From Blastocatellia bacterium (GTDB lineage: Bacteria; Acidobacteriota; Blastocatellia; Pyrinomonadales; Pyrinomonadaceae), in contig DNND01000144.1 in the NCBI GenBank assembly GCA_003488005.1, positions 8,106-22,328 of the forward strand: a stretch of DNA of 14,223 nt, written 5' to 3'. Under the pieces are notes generated by a model. It did not search any database, was not told the DNA's origin, and saw only the letters and a list, made by a program, of their open reading frames with translations. Both the position numbers and the translations under genes were made by a program. Each line of letters begins with the position of its first letter. Within the stretch, counting starts at the first letter, position 1. Of the stretch, positions 6,895-14,206 are shown one piece after another.

Positions 6895-7728
6895 TCAGTT
6901 TCGCACAAGCTTGTGAATATCGCGCAACACAAAAAGTAACGACTCCATCCGTTCGAGCGGCAACGCGTTTGGGCCATCCGACGGCGCGCGCTCGGGACAG
7001 TCGTGCACTTCCATGAACACCGCATCGACACCACAAGCAACGCCGGCGCGTGCGAGCGGTTCGATGTATTCGGATTGGCCTCCCGTTGCATGTCCCAGAC
7101 CGCCCGGAAGTTGCAGCGAGTGGGTAACATCGAAAACCACCGGCACGCCAAATTCTCGCATGATGGGAAATGATCGCATGTCCACGACCAGGTTATTGTA
7201 ACCAAAACTGACGCCGCGCTCGGTCAACATCAATTTTTCACAACCGACGGCGCGCGCTTTATCAACTATGTTTCGCGCATCCTGCGGCGCGAGAAATTGT
7301 CCCTTCTTGATATTCACGGCTCGGCCTGATCGCGCTGCTGCCAAAACCAGATCCGTTTGCCGCGAAAGGAAAGCCGGAATCTGAAGCACATCGGCGACCT
7401 CCGCGACCGGCGCAACCTGCGACACTTCGTGAATATCGGTCAAGACCGGAACGCCGAGTGCTGTTTTCACTTCCTGCAGCACCTCGAGGCCGGCGTCCAT
7501 TCCCAATCCACGAAAACTTTTGACTGACGAACGATTCGCTTTATCGAATGAAGACTTGTAAACGAAATCGAGTCCAGCCTTTTGCGCCCGCAGCGAACAC
7601 TCGCGCGCCATCATCAAGGCGTGTTCTCGCGATTCGATTACACAAGGACCGGCGATGATCGTAAGTCTTCCATCACCAAAGGTTGTATTACCGACCTGGA
7701 AGGGTTTCACGTGATTGTGTTCAGACAT
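6895..7728 (-). CDS. kdsA: 3-deoxy-8-phosphooctulonate synthase, metal-dependent type
   Basis: A 277-residue TIM-barrel aldolase that condenses phosphoenolpyruvate with D-arabinose 5-phosphate to give Kdo-8-phosphate, the first committed step of Kdo synthesis. Signatures include IAGPCVIES (25-33), YKSSFDKANRSS (57-68), GLEVLQEVK (80-88), TDIHE (97-101) and DVTHSLQLPGG (200-210). The family has metal-dependent and metal-independent classes. Here Cys29, His203, Glu240 and Asp251 match the ligand set known from the Aquifex enzyme with identical spacing, whereas the E. coli type has Asn at the Cys position. The start ATG follows the kinase stop by only 15 bp, so the two genes are probably co-transcribed. 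The arabinose-5-phosphate isomerase gene (kdsD) is not in the window. Confidence 0.97.
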   Translation of the reverse strand: MSEHNHVKPFQVGNTTFGDGRLTIIAGPCVIESREHALMMARECSLRAQKAGLDFVYKSSFDKANRSSVKSFRGLGMDAGLEVLQEVKTALGVPVLTDIHEVSQVAPVAEVADVLQIPAFLSRQTDLVLAAARSGRAVNIKKGQFLAPQDARNIVDKARAVGCEKLMLTERGVSFGYNNLVVDMRSFPIMREFGVPVVFDVTHSLQLPGGLGHATGGQSEYIEPLARAGVACGVDAVFMEVHDCPERAPSDGPNALPLERMESLLFVLRDIHKLVRN

Positions 7729-7743
7729 GCGCGGCGGCTCTGC

Positions 7744-9249
7744 TTAGAACGGGTTCTTAAATATCTTCTTGAATTTTTTGAGAACGGAACTGCCTTTCGG
7801 CCGATTGGTGTTTTCGTTCGCAGGCTTTCGGCTGTCGCGCTTGGGCGATGGTGAAGGCGACGGCGATGGCGATGGTTCCGGCGTGGGACTGACGCTGGGA
7901 CTTGCTACTGCGGCCGCTTCCGGAACGGAACTGTTGGACTTGACGGCTACCAGCGCCAAAGCCAGCGCGAGCACCACCGCAATCGCTGCCGCAATCAGCA
8001 AGAACTGCTTCGCCGGTCGATTGTTAAAGGAAACCGACAAGCGCGAAAAAGATTGCTTATTCGACTGGGCCTCTGAATCTTTAACCGCCGCTGGCAGGCC
8101 GGCGGCGGCCATGACCGAAGGACTAACGACAGTAACTTCAGACGCGTCGCTGCTGGCAGCGCGGTTTTCTCGCAGTTTCGAAATATCTATGACCAGCCGC
8201 CCTGATGGCGACTCGGTACCGACGCTGCGCAACGCTTCAATGTTTGGCGAGCTGGTGATGGCCGCGTGTTCCAGTCCGAGACGTTCTGCGGTAGCAAGTA
8301 ATTCCTGGCGAAACTCTGCTGCGTTCGCGGGCCGAGCCTGCGGGCGCTTTTCCAACGCATGCAAGACGACCTCTTCCAAAGCCAGCGGAATCGACGCCAC
8401 AAATTCACGCGGACTCCGCGGCAGCTCCGAAGTGTGCTTCATGGCAATCGCCAGGGGCGTCGAACCGCTAAAGGGCACCGCGCCAGTCAGCATTTCATAA
8501 AGAATCACGCCCAGGCTGTAGACATCCGCAGCCGGTGTCAGTTCAGCGCCGTCACATTGTTCGGGCGACATGTAACGCGGCGTGCCGATCATCGCGCCGA
8601 CCTGAGTCAACGATTTGATGTCATCCTCTTCAAGTGATTCCGCGGCCAGTTTGGCAATTCCAAAATCCAGGACCTTAACCACGGACGGCACTTCGGCTCG
8701 TTGCACAATAAAAATATTAGCGGGTTTCAGGTCGCGATGAATGATTCCGGCTTCGTGAGCTGCGGCCACTGCCGCCGCGACTTGTAGCATTATTGATACC
8801 GACCGGGCCGCATCCAGCGGAGCTTCTTTCGCGAGGATGTCGCGGAGGGTACGTCCCTCGAGCAACTCCATCACGATATAGACATAGCCATCCTGCGTTT
8901 GGCCAAAGTCGGTGACAGTAACTGCGTTGGTGTGTTGCAGCCGGCCGGCGGCGCGGGCTTCTCTTTGAAAGCGGGTGCGCGCGGCTTCGTCTTCAACAAA
9001 TCGAGGGTTCAAAACTTTAACGGCGACGGGGCGATCGATAAGTAGATGGCGTGCGCGATAGACGGTGCCCATGCCGCCGATTCCCAGTTGCGCCTCCAGC
9101 CGGTATTTCTCGTCAAGCGTGTGACCGAGCATTGGATCAATGGGAGCCGAACCGGCGTTTGTCGCATCGGCTTGAAGCGGCGACTGATCCTCCGGACAGA
9201 ATTCAAAGTCCGGGGAGTAGCGCCGTCCGCATGTGGGGCATTGAAGCAT
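7744..9249 (-). CDS. Membrane Ser/Thr protein kinase with N-terminal zinc ribbon
   Basis: A 501-residue Hanks-type (PknB-like) kinase. Residues 1-25 hold a short zinc-ribbon-like motif (Cys4, Cys7, Cys18, then Asp21). The kinase domain spans about 50-320 with all key parts: glycine loop GIGGMG (56-61), Lys78 in VAVKVL, Glu97, catalytic loop HRDLKPAN (171-178, Asp173), DFG (195-197), MSPE (227-230) and DVYSLG (242-247). It should therefore be active. A linker leads to one membrane helix (about 415-437), then a Pro-Ser repeat and a basic tail, with no sensor domain such as PASTA. I chose the ATG at 9247-9249, which begins the ribbon; an in-frame TTG at 9291 would add 14 residues. The stop is 15 bp from kdsA, suggesting envelope-linked control of or by Kdo synthesis (inference). 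Confidence 0.95.
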   Translation of the reverse strand: MLQCPTCGRRYSPDFEFCPEDQSPLQADATNAGSAPIDPMLGHTLDEKYRLEAQLGIGGMGTVYRARHLLIDRPVAVKVLNPRFVEDEAARTRFQREARAAGRLQHTNAVTVTDFGQTQDGYVYIVMELLEGRTLRDILAKEAPLDAARSVSIMLQVAAAVAAAHEAGIIHRDLKPANIFIVQRAEVPSVVKVLDFGIAKLAAESLEEDDIKSLTQVGAMIGTPRYMSPEQCDGAELTPAADVYSLGVILYEMLTGAVPFSGSTPLAIAMKHTSELPRSPREFVASIPLALEEVVLHALEKRPQARPANAAEFRQELLATAERLGLEHAAITSSPNIEALRSVGTESPSGRLVIDISKLRENRAASSDASEVTVVSPSVMAAAGLPAAVKDSEAQSNKQSFSRLSVSFNNRPAKQFLLIAAAIAVVLALALALVAVKSNSSVPEAAAVASPSVSPTPEPSPSPSPSPSPKRDSRKPANENTNRPKGSSVLKKFKKIFKNPF

Positions 9250-9415
9250 ATGAACTCGATCGTGGGGAGAAGCGGGGGGATTATCTCGCAAAACTCCATG
9301 AGATGCACTTGCAGTGTCAGTTTATCGACAGGCACGTGAGAATTTATGCCAAAACTAATAGTGTTTGATTACATTACTCAATGTCAGCGTCGGTAATTAC
9401 TTTGCGCCGCAAGAA

Positions 9416-9556
9416 AGAGCGGGGGCATGCCCACCTTCCCAACCTCGAGTTGATTATGATTGAGTTATGAAGCGCGCTGGACAAGGTTTTCAATGTGAAA
9501 GGGATTGCGCAACCTCAAACATCTCGGGGTCGGGAAGGCGGGCATGCCCCCGCTCT
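9416..9556. repeat. Inverted-repeat element with GGGCATGCCC arms, family D
   Basis: Arms at 9416-9440 and 9532-9556 are reverse complements over 25 bp with one mismatch. Similarity continues inward about 9 bp (CCTCGAG-like against CTCGGGG-like). Each arm contains the self-complementary GGGCATGCCC. The element lies in the 349-bp gap between pyrG and the kinase gene, so transcription that continues from pyrG into the kinase must pass through it. It could terminate or attenuate that read-through. Confidence 0.85.
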
Positions 9557-9598
9557 TGAATCTCAGCCAACACATTGTTTGCAGAAAACTATGCGCGC

Positions 9599-11293
9599 TC
9601 AATCAGCGCTGGTGACACTCGCCCGTTCGGAAATCAAGACTTCCGGCTCGCCGTTCTTATCCATTGATGTTTCGTTGCGCACCCGGTTCTCGTAAGCAGC
9701 ACGCACGAATGAGGCAAACAACGGGTGGGCGCTGAGCGGTTTCGATTTGTACTCAGGATGAAACTGACAACCCAAAAACCACGGATGCTCATCACGCGGA
9801 AGCTCGATAATCTCTACAAACTTTCCGTCCGGAGAAACGCCGCTGAAAACCATGCCGGCTTTTTCCAGGCTTTGACGAAATTCCGGATTGAACTCATAAC
9901 GATGACGGTGGCGTTCGCCGATTTCTTCGCTGCCATAAATCTCTCGGGCCAGCGAATTCTCAGAAAGATTGCAGGGCCAGGCGCCCAAACGCATGGTGCC
10001 GCCTAACTCCTCAACGTCGATCAAATCGCGCAACTTGAAGATAACGGGATACGGCGTGTCGCTGTCAAACTCGGTAGAGTCGGCGTCCTTTAGACCACAA
10101 ACATTTCTGGCGTACTCAATGCATGCCGTCTGCATTCCCAAGCAAATACCGAAATACGGCGTCCCGCTTTTCCGCGCATAGGTAATAGCGCGAATCATTC
10201 CGGCAATGCCGCGCTTGCCAAAGCCGCCGGGAACCAGGATCGCGTCAAAGTCGCGCAGACGTGATTCGTAGTCATCATCCATCAGCTCTTCCGACTCGAT
10301 CCATTTCACGTCAACGCGCAGTTTGTTTGCGACGCCGCCGTGCGTCAGCGCTTCGCGCAAGGACTTATAAGAATCCTCCAGCTCAACATACTTGCCGACG
10401 ATCGCGATCGAAGTCTGGCCACCGGCGGGCTGGCGGATTGTTCCAACCAGATCACGCCACTCGGACAGATCGGTTTGCGCCGCGCGTGTACCGAGACCGA
10501 GTTGTGTAACGATCAATTCATCAAGGCCCTGCTCGTGAAAAGCAAGCGGTACATCGTAAATCGTGTCCACGTCCTGCGCGCTGATGACGGCGGATTCTTT
10601 CACGTTACAGAACAACGCGATCTTTGAACGCAAGTCATAGGAAAGCGGCCGGTCCGATCTACATAAAAGAATGTCAGGAGCGATCCCTATCTCGCGTAAA
10701 TCTTTGACGGAATGTTGCGTTGGTTTGGTTTTCAATTCGCCGGCTGCGGCGATGAACGGCACCAGCGTCACGTGAACGAAAAGCGTGTTGCCGGCGCCTT
10801 CTTCATTGCCCATTTGCCTGATCGCTTCGAGGAACGGCAGGGACTCGATATCGCCAACCGTGCCGCCAATCTCGACGATGACCACATCGGCATTGTCCTG
10901 GTCGGCCACCGCGCGCACCGCTTCTTTAATTCTATTCGTCACATGCGGAATCACCTGAATCGTTTTACCAAGGTAGTCGCCGCGACGCTCTTTTTCGATC
11001 ACCGAAAGATAGATCCTGCCGGTCGTCCAATTGTTCGCCTGCGATAGACTGGCATGAGTGAAGCGCTCGTAATGGCCGAGATCGAGATCTGTTTCGGCAC
11101 CGTCATCTGTAACAAAAACCTCGCCATGCTGAAATGGCGACATGGTGCCCGGGTCAACATTGATGTAGGGATCAAGTTTGATTAGTGCGACTTTCAAACC
11201 GCGCGCTTCCAATAGGCAGCCGATCGAAGAGGCCGCCAGACCTTTTCCCAAACTCGAAACCACCCCACCCGTTACAAAAATGTATTTCGGCAT
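9599..11293 (-). CDS. pyrG: CTP synthase
   Basis: A 564-residue CTP synthase that converts UTP to CTP with ATP and glutamine-derived ammonia, in the cytoplasm. The N-terminal synthetase domain (about 1-266) has the P-loop-like GGVVSSLGKG (9-18), the IKLDPYINVDPGTMSP block (38-53) and EIGGTVGDIES (141-151). The C-terminal class I glutamine amidotransferase has GICLGMQ with nucleophile Cys384, and the His512/Glu514 pair in FHPE. The core ends near residue 540. A Lys/Glu-rich tail of about 24 residues follows and is not conserved in length. The start is fixed by AAGGAG at 11300-11305, six bases before the ATG. Its placement between kdsB and kdsA makes sense because KdsB consumes CTP; similar linkages of pyrG with kds genes are known in other Gram-negative bacteria. 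Confidence 0.98.
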   Translation of the reverse strand: MPKYIFVTGGVVSSLGKGLAASSIGCLLEARGLKVALIKLDPYINVDPGTMSPFQHGEVFVTDDGAETDLDLGHYERFTHASLSQANNWTTGRIYLSVIEKERRGDYLGKTIQVIPHVTNRIKEAVRAVADQDNADVVIVEIGGTVGDIESLPFLEAIRQMGNEEGAGNTLFVHVTLVPFIAAAGELKTKPTQHSVKDLREIGIAPDILLCRSDRPLSYDLRSKIALFCNVKESAVISAQDVDTIYDVPLAFHEQGLDELIVTQLGLGTRAAQTDLSEWRDLVGTIRQPAGGQTSIAIVGKYVELEDSYKSLREALTHGGVANKLRVDVKWIESEELMDDDYESRLRDFDAILVPGGFGKRGIAGMIRAITYARKSGTPYFGICLGMQTACIEYARNVCGLKDADSTEFDSDTPYPVIFKLRDLIDVEELGGTMRLGAWPCNLSENSLAREIYGSEEIGERHRHRYEFNPEFRQSLEKAGMVFSGVSPDGKFVEIIELPRDEHPWFLGCQFHPEYKSKPLSAHPLFASFVRAAYENRVRNETSMDKNGEPEVLISERASVTSAD

Positions 11294-11360
11294 TGCTTAC
11301 TCCTTTTTCGTTACGCCTTGCGGACTGTTCGCCTTTGCCTATTGCGTACCCGTAAAAATA

Positions 11361-11393
11361 ATCTGCCGCAGATGAACGCGGATAAAGAGGATC
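11361..11393 (-). repeat. Short GCNGATNAA-type direct repeat upstream of pyrG
   Basis: Roughly 10-bp spaced units (GCAGATGAAC, GCGGATAAAG, then AGGATC) follow a small palindrome ATCTG-CCG-CAGAT. Similar CAGAT-type short repeats are scattered in many bacterial genomes. Here it falls in the likely leader or spacer of pyrG. Function unknown. Confidence 0.5.
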
Positions 11394-11417
11394 GGAAAAA
11401 ACAACTACCTTTTTCTT

Positions 11418-11452
11418 CCTGCCTTCTGCCTACTGCTCCTGCCGACTGCTTT
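11418..11452. repeat. Heptamer-like CTGCCTN repeat overlapping a gene end
   Basis: Consecutive units read approximately CCTGCCT, TCTGCCT, ACTGCTC, CTGCCGA and CTGCTTT, a degenerate seven-base tandem repeat on the plus strand. It resembles the short tandem heptamer repeats of cyanobacteria and other bacteria. The stop codon of the small membrane protein (11430-11432) lies inside it, and the last residues of that protein (SSRQEQ) are encoded by it. Confidence 0.6.
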
Positions 11453-11732
11453 CTTCTTCCTCGTCCCCCGCTTCCGGTCCATCACCCTTCGCCTGTTTCA
11501 CATCAAAGCGACCCTCTCTAAGGTCCTCTTGCGCTATGACAGCCTTGGTCGTTGCCGGATCCAGGATTTTTTGCAGCCCTACAAAGCCGGCACTCAACAA
11601 ACTCGGTGCTTCTGCCGCGCGCTTTTCGAATTCCTCAGTCGTTACCTCGTACGGCCGGCTCAACCAAATCAGGAACGCAATGGCGCCCACGACGATAGAA
11701 CCAATTACCGCTAATCCGATCCAATCATTCAT
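11430..11732 (-). CDS. Small single-pass membrane protein of unknown function
   Basis: A 100-residue protein between kdsB and pyrG, on the same strand. Residues about 4-24 form one membrane helix, with the short N-terminus (MNDW) on one side and a basic boundary at SRPYEV. Residues 30-80 are amphipathic and charged, and the tail is strongly acidic (DEEEESS). It has no catalytic motif that I recognise. The start ATG (11730-11732) has no clear ribosome site. The C-terminal end runs into a heptamer-like repeat, so the original stop may have been elsewhere. Location in the Kdo cluster suggests an envelope role, but this is inference. Confidence 0.7.
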   Translation of the reverse strand: MNDWIGLAVIGSIVVGAIAFLIWLSRPYEVTTEEFEKRAAEAPSLLSAGFVGLQKILDPATTKAVIAQEDLREGRFDVKQAKGDGPEAGDEEEESSRQEQ

Positions 11733-11824
11733 AAATCTTAAGAAGGTCAGCGTTCAAGCGAAACAGGTTAAAGCCTGGACCCCAAACTGCCGGCCTCTTC
11801 CTTAAATTGCCCATCATTCAAGTA

Positions 11825-11888
11825 GTTCAAAGCCCAACCTTTAGGTTGCTTTCTTGCTTGGCAGCAAGCTGAAGCTTGGACTCTGAAC
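11825..11888 (-). repeat. Palindromic repeat, family F, copy 2, inside the kdsB 3' end
   Basis: Read on the minus strand this 64-bp element aligns along its length with the copy at 1-67. It begins GTTCAGAGTCCAAGCTTC, contains CAAGC-TTCA-GCTTG and CAACC-TAAA-GGTTG hairpins, and ends TTTGAAC. It is 3 bp shorter in the middle, and the outer arms have drifted (two to three mismatches). It starts within codon 274 of kdsB and supplies the rest of that reading frame including the TGA stop. Confidence 0.9.
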
Positions 11889-12708
11889 TTCTGGCCTCTT
11901 CTTCAACAATAGAACGCACGCGTTCCAGATCTTCAGCGGTATCCACGCCAATCGATCGCGACGATGCTTCGATCGCTTTGATTTCAACCCCGTGGGCCAA
12001 CGCCCGCAGTTGTTCCAGCGACTCAAGCCGTTCCAACTCCGCCTGCGGCCAATTGGTGAACTCAAGCAACACATCGCGGCGATATACGTAAAGACCAGTA
12101 TGCTTGCGAAAAGTTGCTAACAGCGCCGGCTCGTTCTGCAATGCGTTTGCCAACGTGCCATGTTTGCGTGCGGCGTCGCGCGGATAAGGCACGGGCGATC
12201 GAGAAAAATAGATCGCGCGGCGCTGATCATCAATCACGATCTTTACAACGTCCGGATTCAACACGTCAGCAGCGGATTCCATCGATTCCCAGGTCGTGAC
12301 GATACCTGCCTGCGGATCATTTTCCAGCTCAAGCACAGCGTCTTCAATCGTGCGCGCCGAAATCAATGGTTCATCGCCCTGAACGTTCACCACGATCTCG
12401 ACATCAGCCAAAGTAGCCGCGACTTCGGCAACGCGATCGGTTCCGGCCGTGTGGTCGCGGCGCGTCATGACGGCTTCATAACCGGCTGAATTGACCGCGT
12501 TGAAAATGCGTTGGTCGTCGGTGGCTACGATTGCTCGGTTAACATTGCCGGCAGCAAGCGCGCGCTCGACAACCAAACAAATCATCGGTTTGCCGGCGAT
12601 TTCAAGCAGAGCTTTGCCGGGCAGACGCGTAGACTCGTAACGAGCGGGGATTATTGCGACTACTCTTGTTTTGTTGTTGTTTTGAGGATTTGGACCCGTG
12701 TGATTCAC
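11827..12708 (-). CDS. kdsB: 3-deoxy-manno-octulosonate cytidylyltransferase with repeat-derived tail
   Basis: A 293-residue enzyme that transfers CMP from CTP to Kdo, giving CMP-Kdo for lipid A-core assembly in the cytoplasm. The nucleotide-binding start is AIIPARYESTRLPGKAL (18-34). Other family blocks are TDDQRI (63-68), RRDHTAGTDRVAEV (83-96), NVQGDEPLI (108-116), IYFSRSPVPYPRD (166-178), HTGLYVYRRDVLLEF (203-217) and GVDTAEDLERV (254-264). The E. coli enzyme (about 248 residues) ends soon after this last block. Here a further 29 residues follow, and the last 19 (SESKLQ to KVGL) are encoded by a palindromic repeat. The start is GTG (12706-12708), giving a 15-residue Asn-rich leader; no good ribosome site is visible. 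Confidence 0.96.
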   Translation of the reverse strand: MNHTGPNPQNNNKTRVVAIIPARYESTRLPGKALLEIAGKPMICLVVERALAAGNVNRAIVATDDQRIFNAVNSAGYEAVMTRRDHTAGTDRVAEVAATLADVEIVVNVQGDEPLISARTIEDAVLELENDPQAGIVTTWESMESAADVLNPDVVKIVIDDQRRAIYFSRSPVPYPRDAARKHGTLANALQNEPALLATFRKHTGLYVYRRDVLLEFTNWPQAELERLESLEQLRALAHGVEIKAIEASSRSIGVDTAEDLERVRSIVEEEARSSESKLQLAAKQESNLKVGL

Positions 12709-12786
12709 GGGGTAACAGATTAGCTTGGGCAGCTAAGCAATGTCAACGTAATGAAGTGGTGGTTACTCTTCGTAATTATCCTGTTT

Positions 12787-12967
12787 TAGGTCCGAAGGAC
12801 CAGCAGTCAGTAGCCCCGTCCGTGAGGGCGGGGAGCTGTACTCTCGATAGCCCAAAGGCCCCAAGGGCCGATACAAATCGTGTCGCACCTACGGCGCTTA
12901 GAAACAACGGTCGAATCTACCCCCGCCCTCACGGACGGGGCTACTAACTAACGGTCCTTCGGACCTA
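12787..12967. repeat. REPIN-like element with GTAG-headed REP hairpins, family E
   Basis: Two nested pairs of arms form this element. The outer pair is TAGGTCCGAAGGACC (12787-12801) with its inverse at 12953-12967. The inner pair (12809-12833 and 12921-12945) is a perfect 25-bp inverted repeat. Each inner arm starts with GTAG and then forms an 8-bp stem CCCCGTCC / GGGCGGGG around loop GTGA. That GTAG-plus-hairpin form is the classical REP signature recognised by RAYT transposases. The interior has another small hairpin (GGCCC-CAA-GGGCC, 12857-12869). It fills the gap between kdsB and the VWA gene, where it may also affect read-through. Confidence 0.88.
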
Positions 12968-13001
12968 CGAATCAAACTGAACCAAATGGTAAGTATTCGA
13001 T

Positions 13002-14069
13002 CTAGCGCGACGCGGTCGCCACATAACTTTCGCGCGCGCGCACGATGAGGTTCGGTAAGCGAGTACGCACCTTGATGTCGCGTGTCTCGCCTGGTTGCGC
13101 AGCGCTCTTTGGGTAGTAACCCAAACTGTACTGGCGCCCGAGTTCTTCCGTTATCGCATTGAAGGCCGCCGGAACATCTGACAAATCATCGGCGCTATAA
13201 AGCCGGCCGCCGGTTTTCTCAGCCAGCGTGCGCAAATAATTCGAGCCGACCGCGTACTCTTTTGTCATCTTCTCCTGCATGTGTGAACGAACTTTAGGGT
13301 TGACGATGCGACTAAGACGAGCCGGCAGTTCAGGCAGCGTGTTGTATTGCACAGTGTAAATAACTGTATTCGATTCTTCTGCATCCCGCAGATTGTGTTT
13401 GAGTGAACCGCGTTTGCTGCCGCCATCAACTCCATCAGTCAACAATACGATCGCCTTGCGGCCCTGGATGGCAGCAAGTTTCTGATTGAGAGCCATATCC
13501 ACAGTGTCGTAAAGAAGAGTGCCGTCATTCACAGCATCGAGCCGCAAACGCATGCGGCGCAGATCGCTTAAGCTCACCGCCTCAGTCAACACATTTATTT
13601 TGCCGTCAAAGGAAATGATCAGAAGACGATCGTTCGGACGCAGCCGCTTGATGAAAGCATTGGCCGCAGCGCGTATCGCTTGCAACCGCGACTGGGTCGA
13701 GCCGCTTACGTCCAACAGCAATGCAACCGTGAATGGTTGTTCGACATTAGCGAAATATGACAGCTCCTGTTCGACTCCGTTCTCGAAAATGCGAAAGTCT
13801 TCCTTGCGCAGATTGGCAATGTAGCGGCCACTGCGGTCCATCACTTCCGCCGGCACCGTGATCACACTGGTGCTGACACGCACCACGTCGTCCTCGTCAA
13901 CTTCAGGTTCGTCCGCGACGGCAGAATTTTGTTCCGAGCTGGAGGCGCGCAGTGGTTGGTTGGCCGGACGCAGCGTAGGTGCGACGGGATCTGGGGACTG
14001 TGCGCGTAGAGCAGACGCACCAACGAAAAGATACAGGAGAATAAGTAGAACCGGGGCGAATCGGATCAT
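13002..14069 (-). CDS. Secreted VWA-domain protein (VWFA-related, acidobacterial type)
   Basis: A 355-residue exported protein. Residues 1-23 are a signal peptide (MIRFAPVLLILLYLFVGASALRA). A disordered Ser/Pro stretch follows to about 55. Residues about 64-108 are a small beta domain with DFRIFENGVEQELSYF, the usual lead-in of this acidobacterial family. Residues about 114-315 form a von Willebrand factor A domain with a full metal-ion-dependent adhesion site: Asp120, Ser122 and Ser124 in DVSGS, Thr184 and Asp212 (TDGVDGG). Such domains bind protein ligands through a divalent metal. The C-terminal strands (LGYYPKSAAQPGETRDIKVR) are also typical. I chose the ATG at 14067-14069, which has AAAGGA seven bases upstream; a TTG-started extension to 14120 lacks support. 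The specific partner is unknown. Confidence 0.92.
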   Translation of the reverse strand: MIRFAPVLLILLYLFVGASALRAQSPDPVAPTLRPANQPLRASSSEQNSAVADEPEVDEDDVVRVSTSVITVPAEVMDRSGRYIANLRKEDFRIFENGVEQELSYFANVEQPFTVALLLDVSGSTQSRLQAIRAAANAFIKRLRPNDRLLIISFDGKINVLTEAVSLSDLRRMRLRLDAVNDGTLLYDTVDMALNQKLAAIQGRKAIVLLTDGVDGGSKRGSLKHNLRDAEESNTVIYTVQYNTLPELPARLSRIVNPKVRSHMQEKMTKEYAVGSNYLRTLAEKTGGRLYSADDLSDVPAAFNAITEELGRQYSLGYYPKSAAQPGETRDIKVRTRLPNLIVRARESYVATASR

Positions 14070-14206
14070 CAGGGTTTCCTTTAGTTTTAGACGCAGCCGC
14101 TCTGGAACAATCAGGTTCAAGCGAAAGCTTTCCTAAGAAAACCACTAAAGCAGCTCCGTTTCCTAAGGATTAGATTTCTTAGTTAGGCTTGGCGTGCGTG
14201 GTGGCA

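Noticed and set aside
7769..8500. A 243-codon plus-strand open frame
   Set aside because: It lies opposite the kinase gene, whose conserved motifs show the true coding strand. The Gly-Asp run is the complement of the kinase's Pro-Ser repeat.
9250..9291. TTG-started extension of the kinase by 14 residues
   Set aside because: The ATG at 9247-9249 directly begins the zinc-ribbon motif, as is usual for this kinase type. The extension has no extra support, though it cannot be excluded.
11294..11429. Riboswitch or attenuator in the pyrG leader
   Set aside because: Only a small palindrome and short direct repeats are present. I see no run of G or C residues at a transcript start or alternative hairpins of the kind known for pyrG control in Gram-positive bacteria.
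12654..12947. A plus-strand open frame across the family E element
   Set aside because: Most of it is the palindromic element and the opposite strand of the kdsB start.
14070..14120. TTG-started extension of the VWA protein
   Set aside because: It would place 17 charged residues before the signal peptide, while the internal ATG has an AAAGGA ribosome site at good distance.
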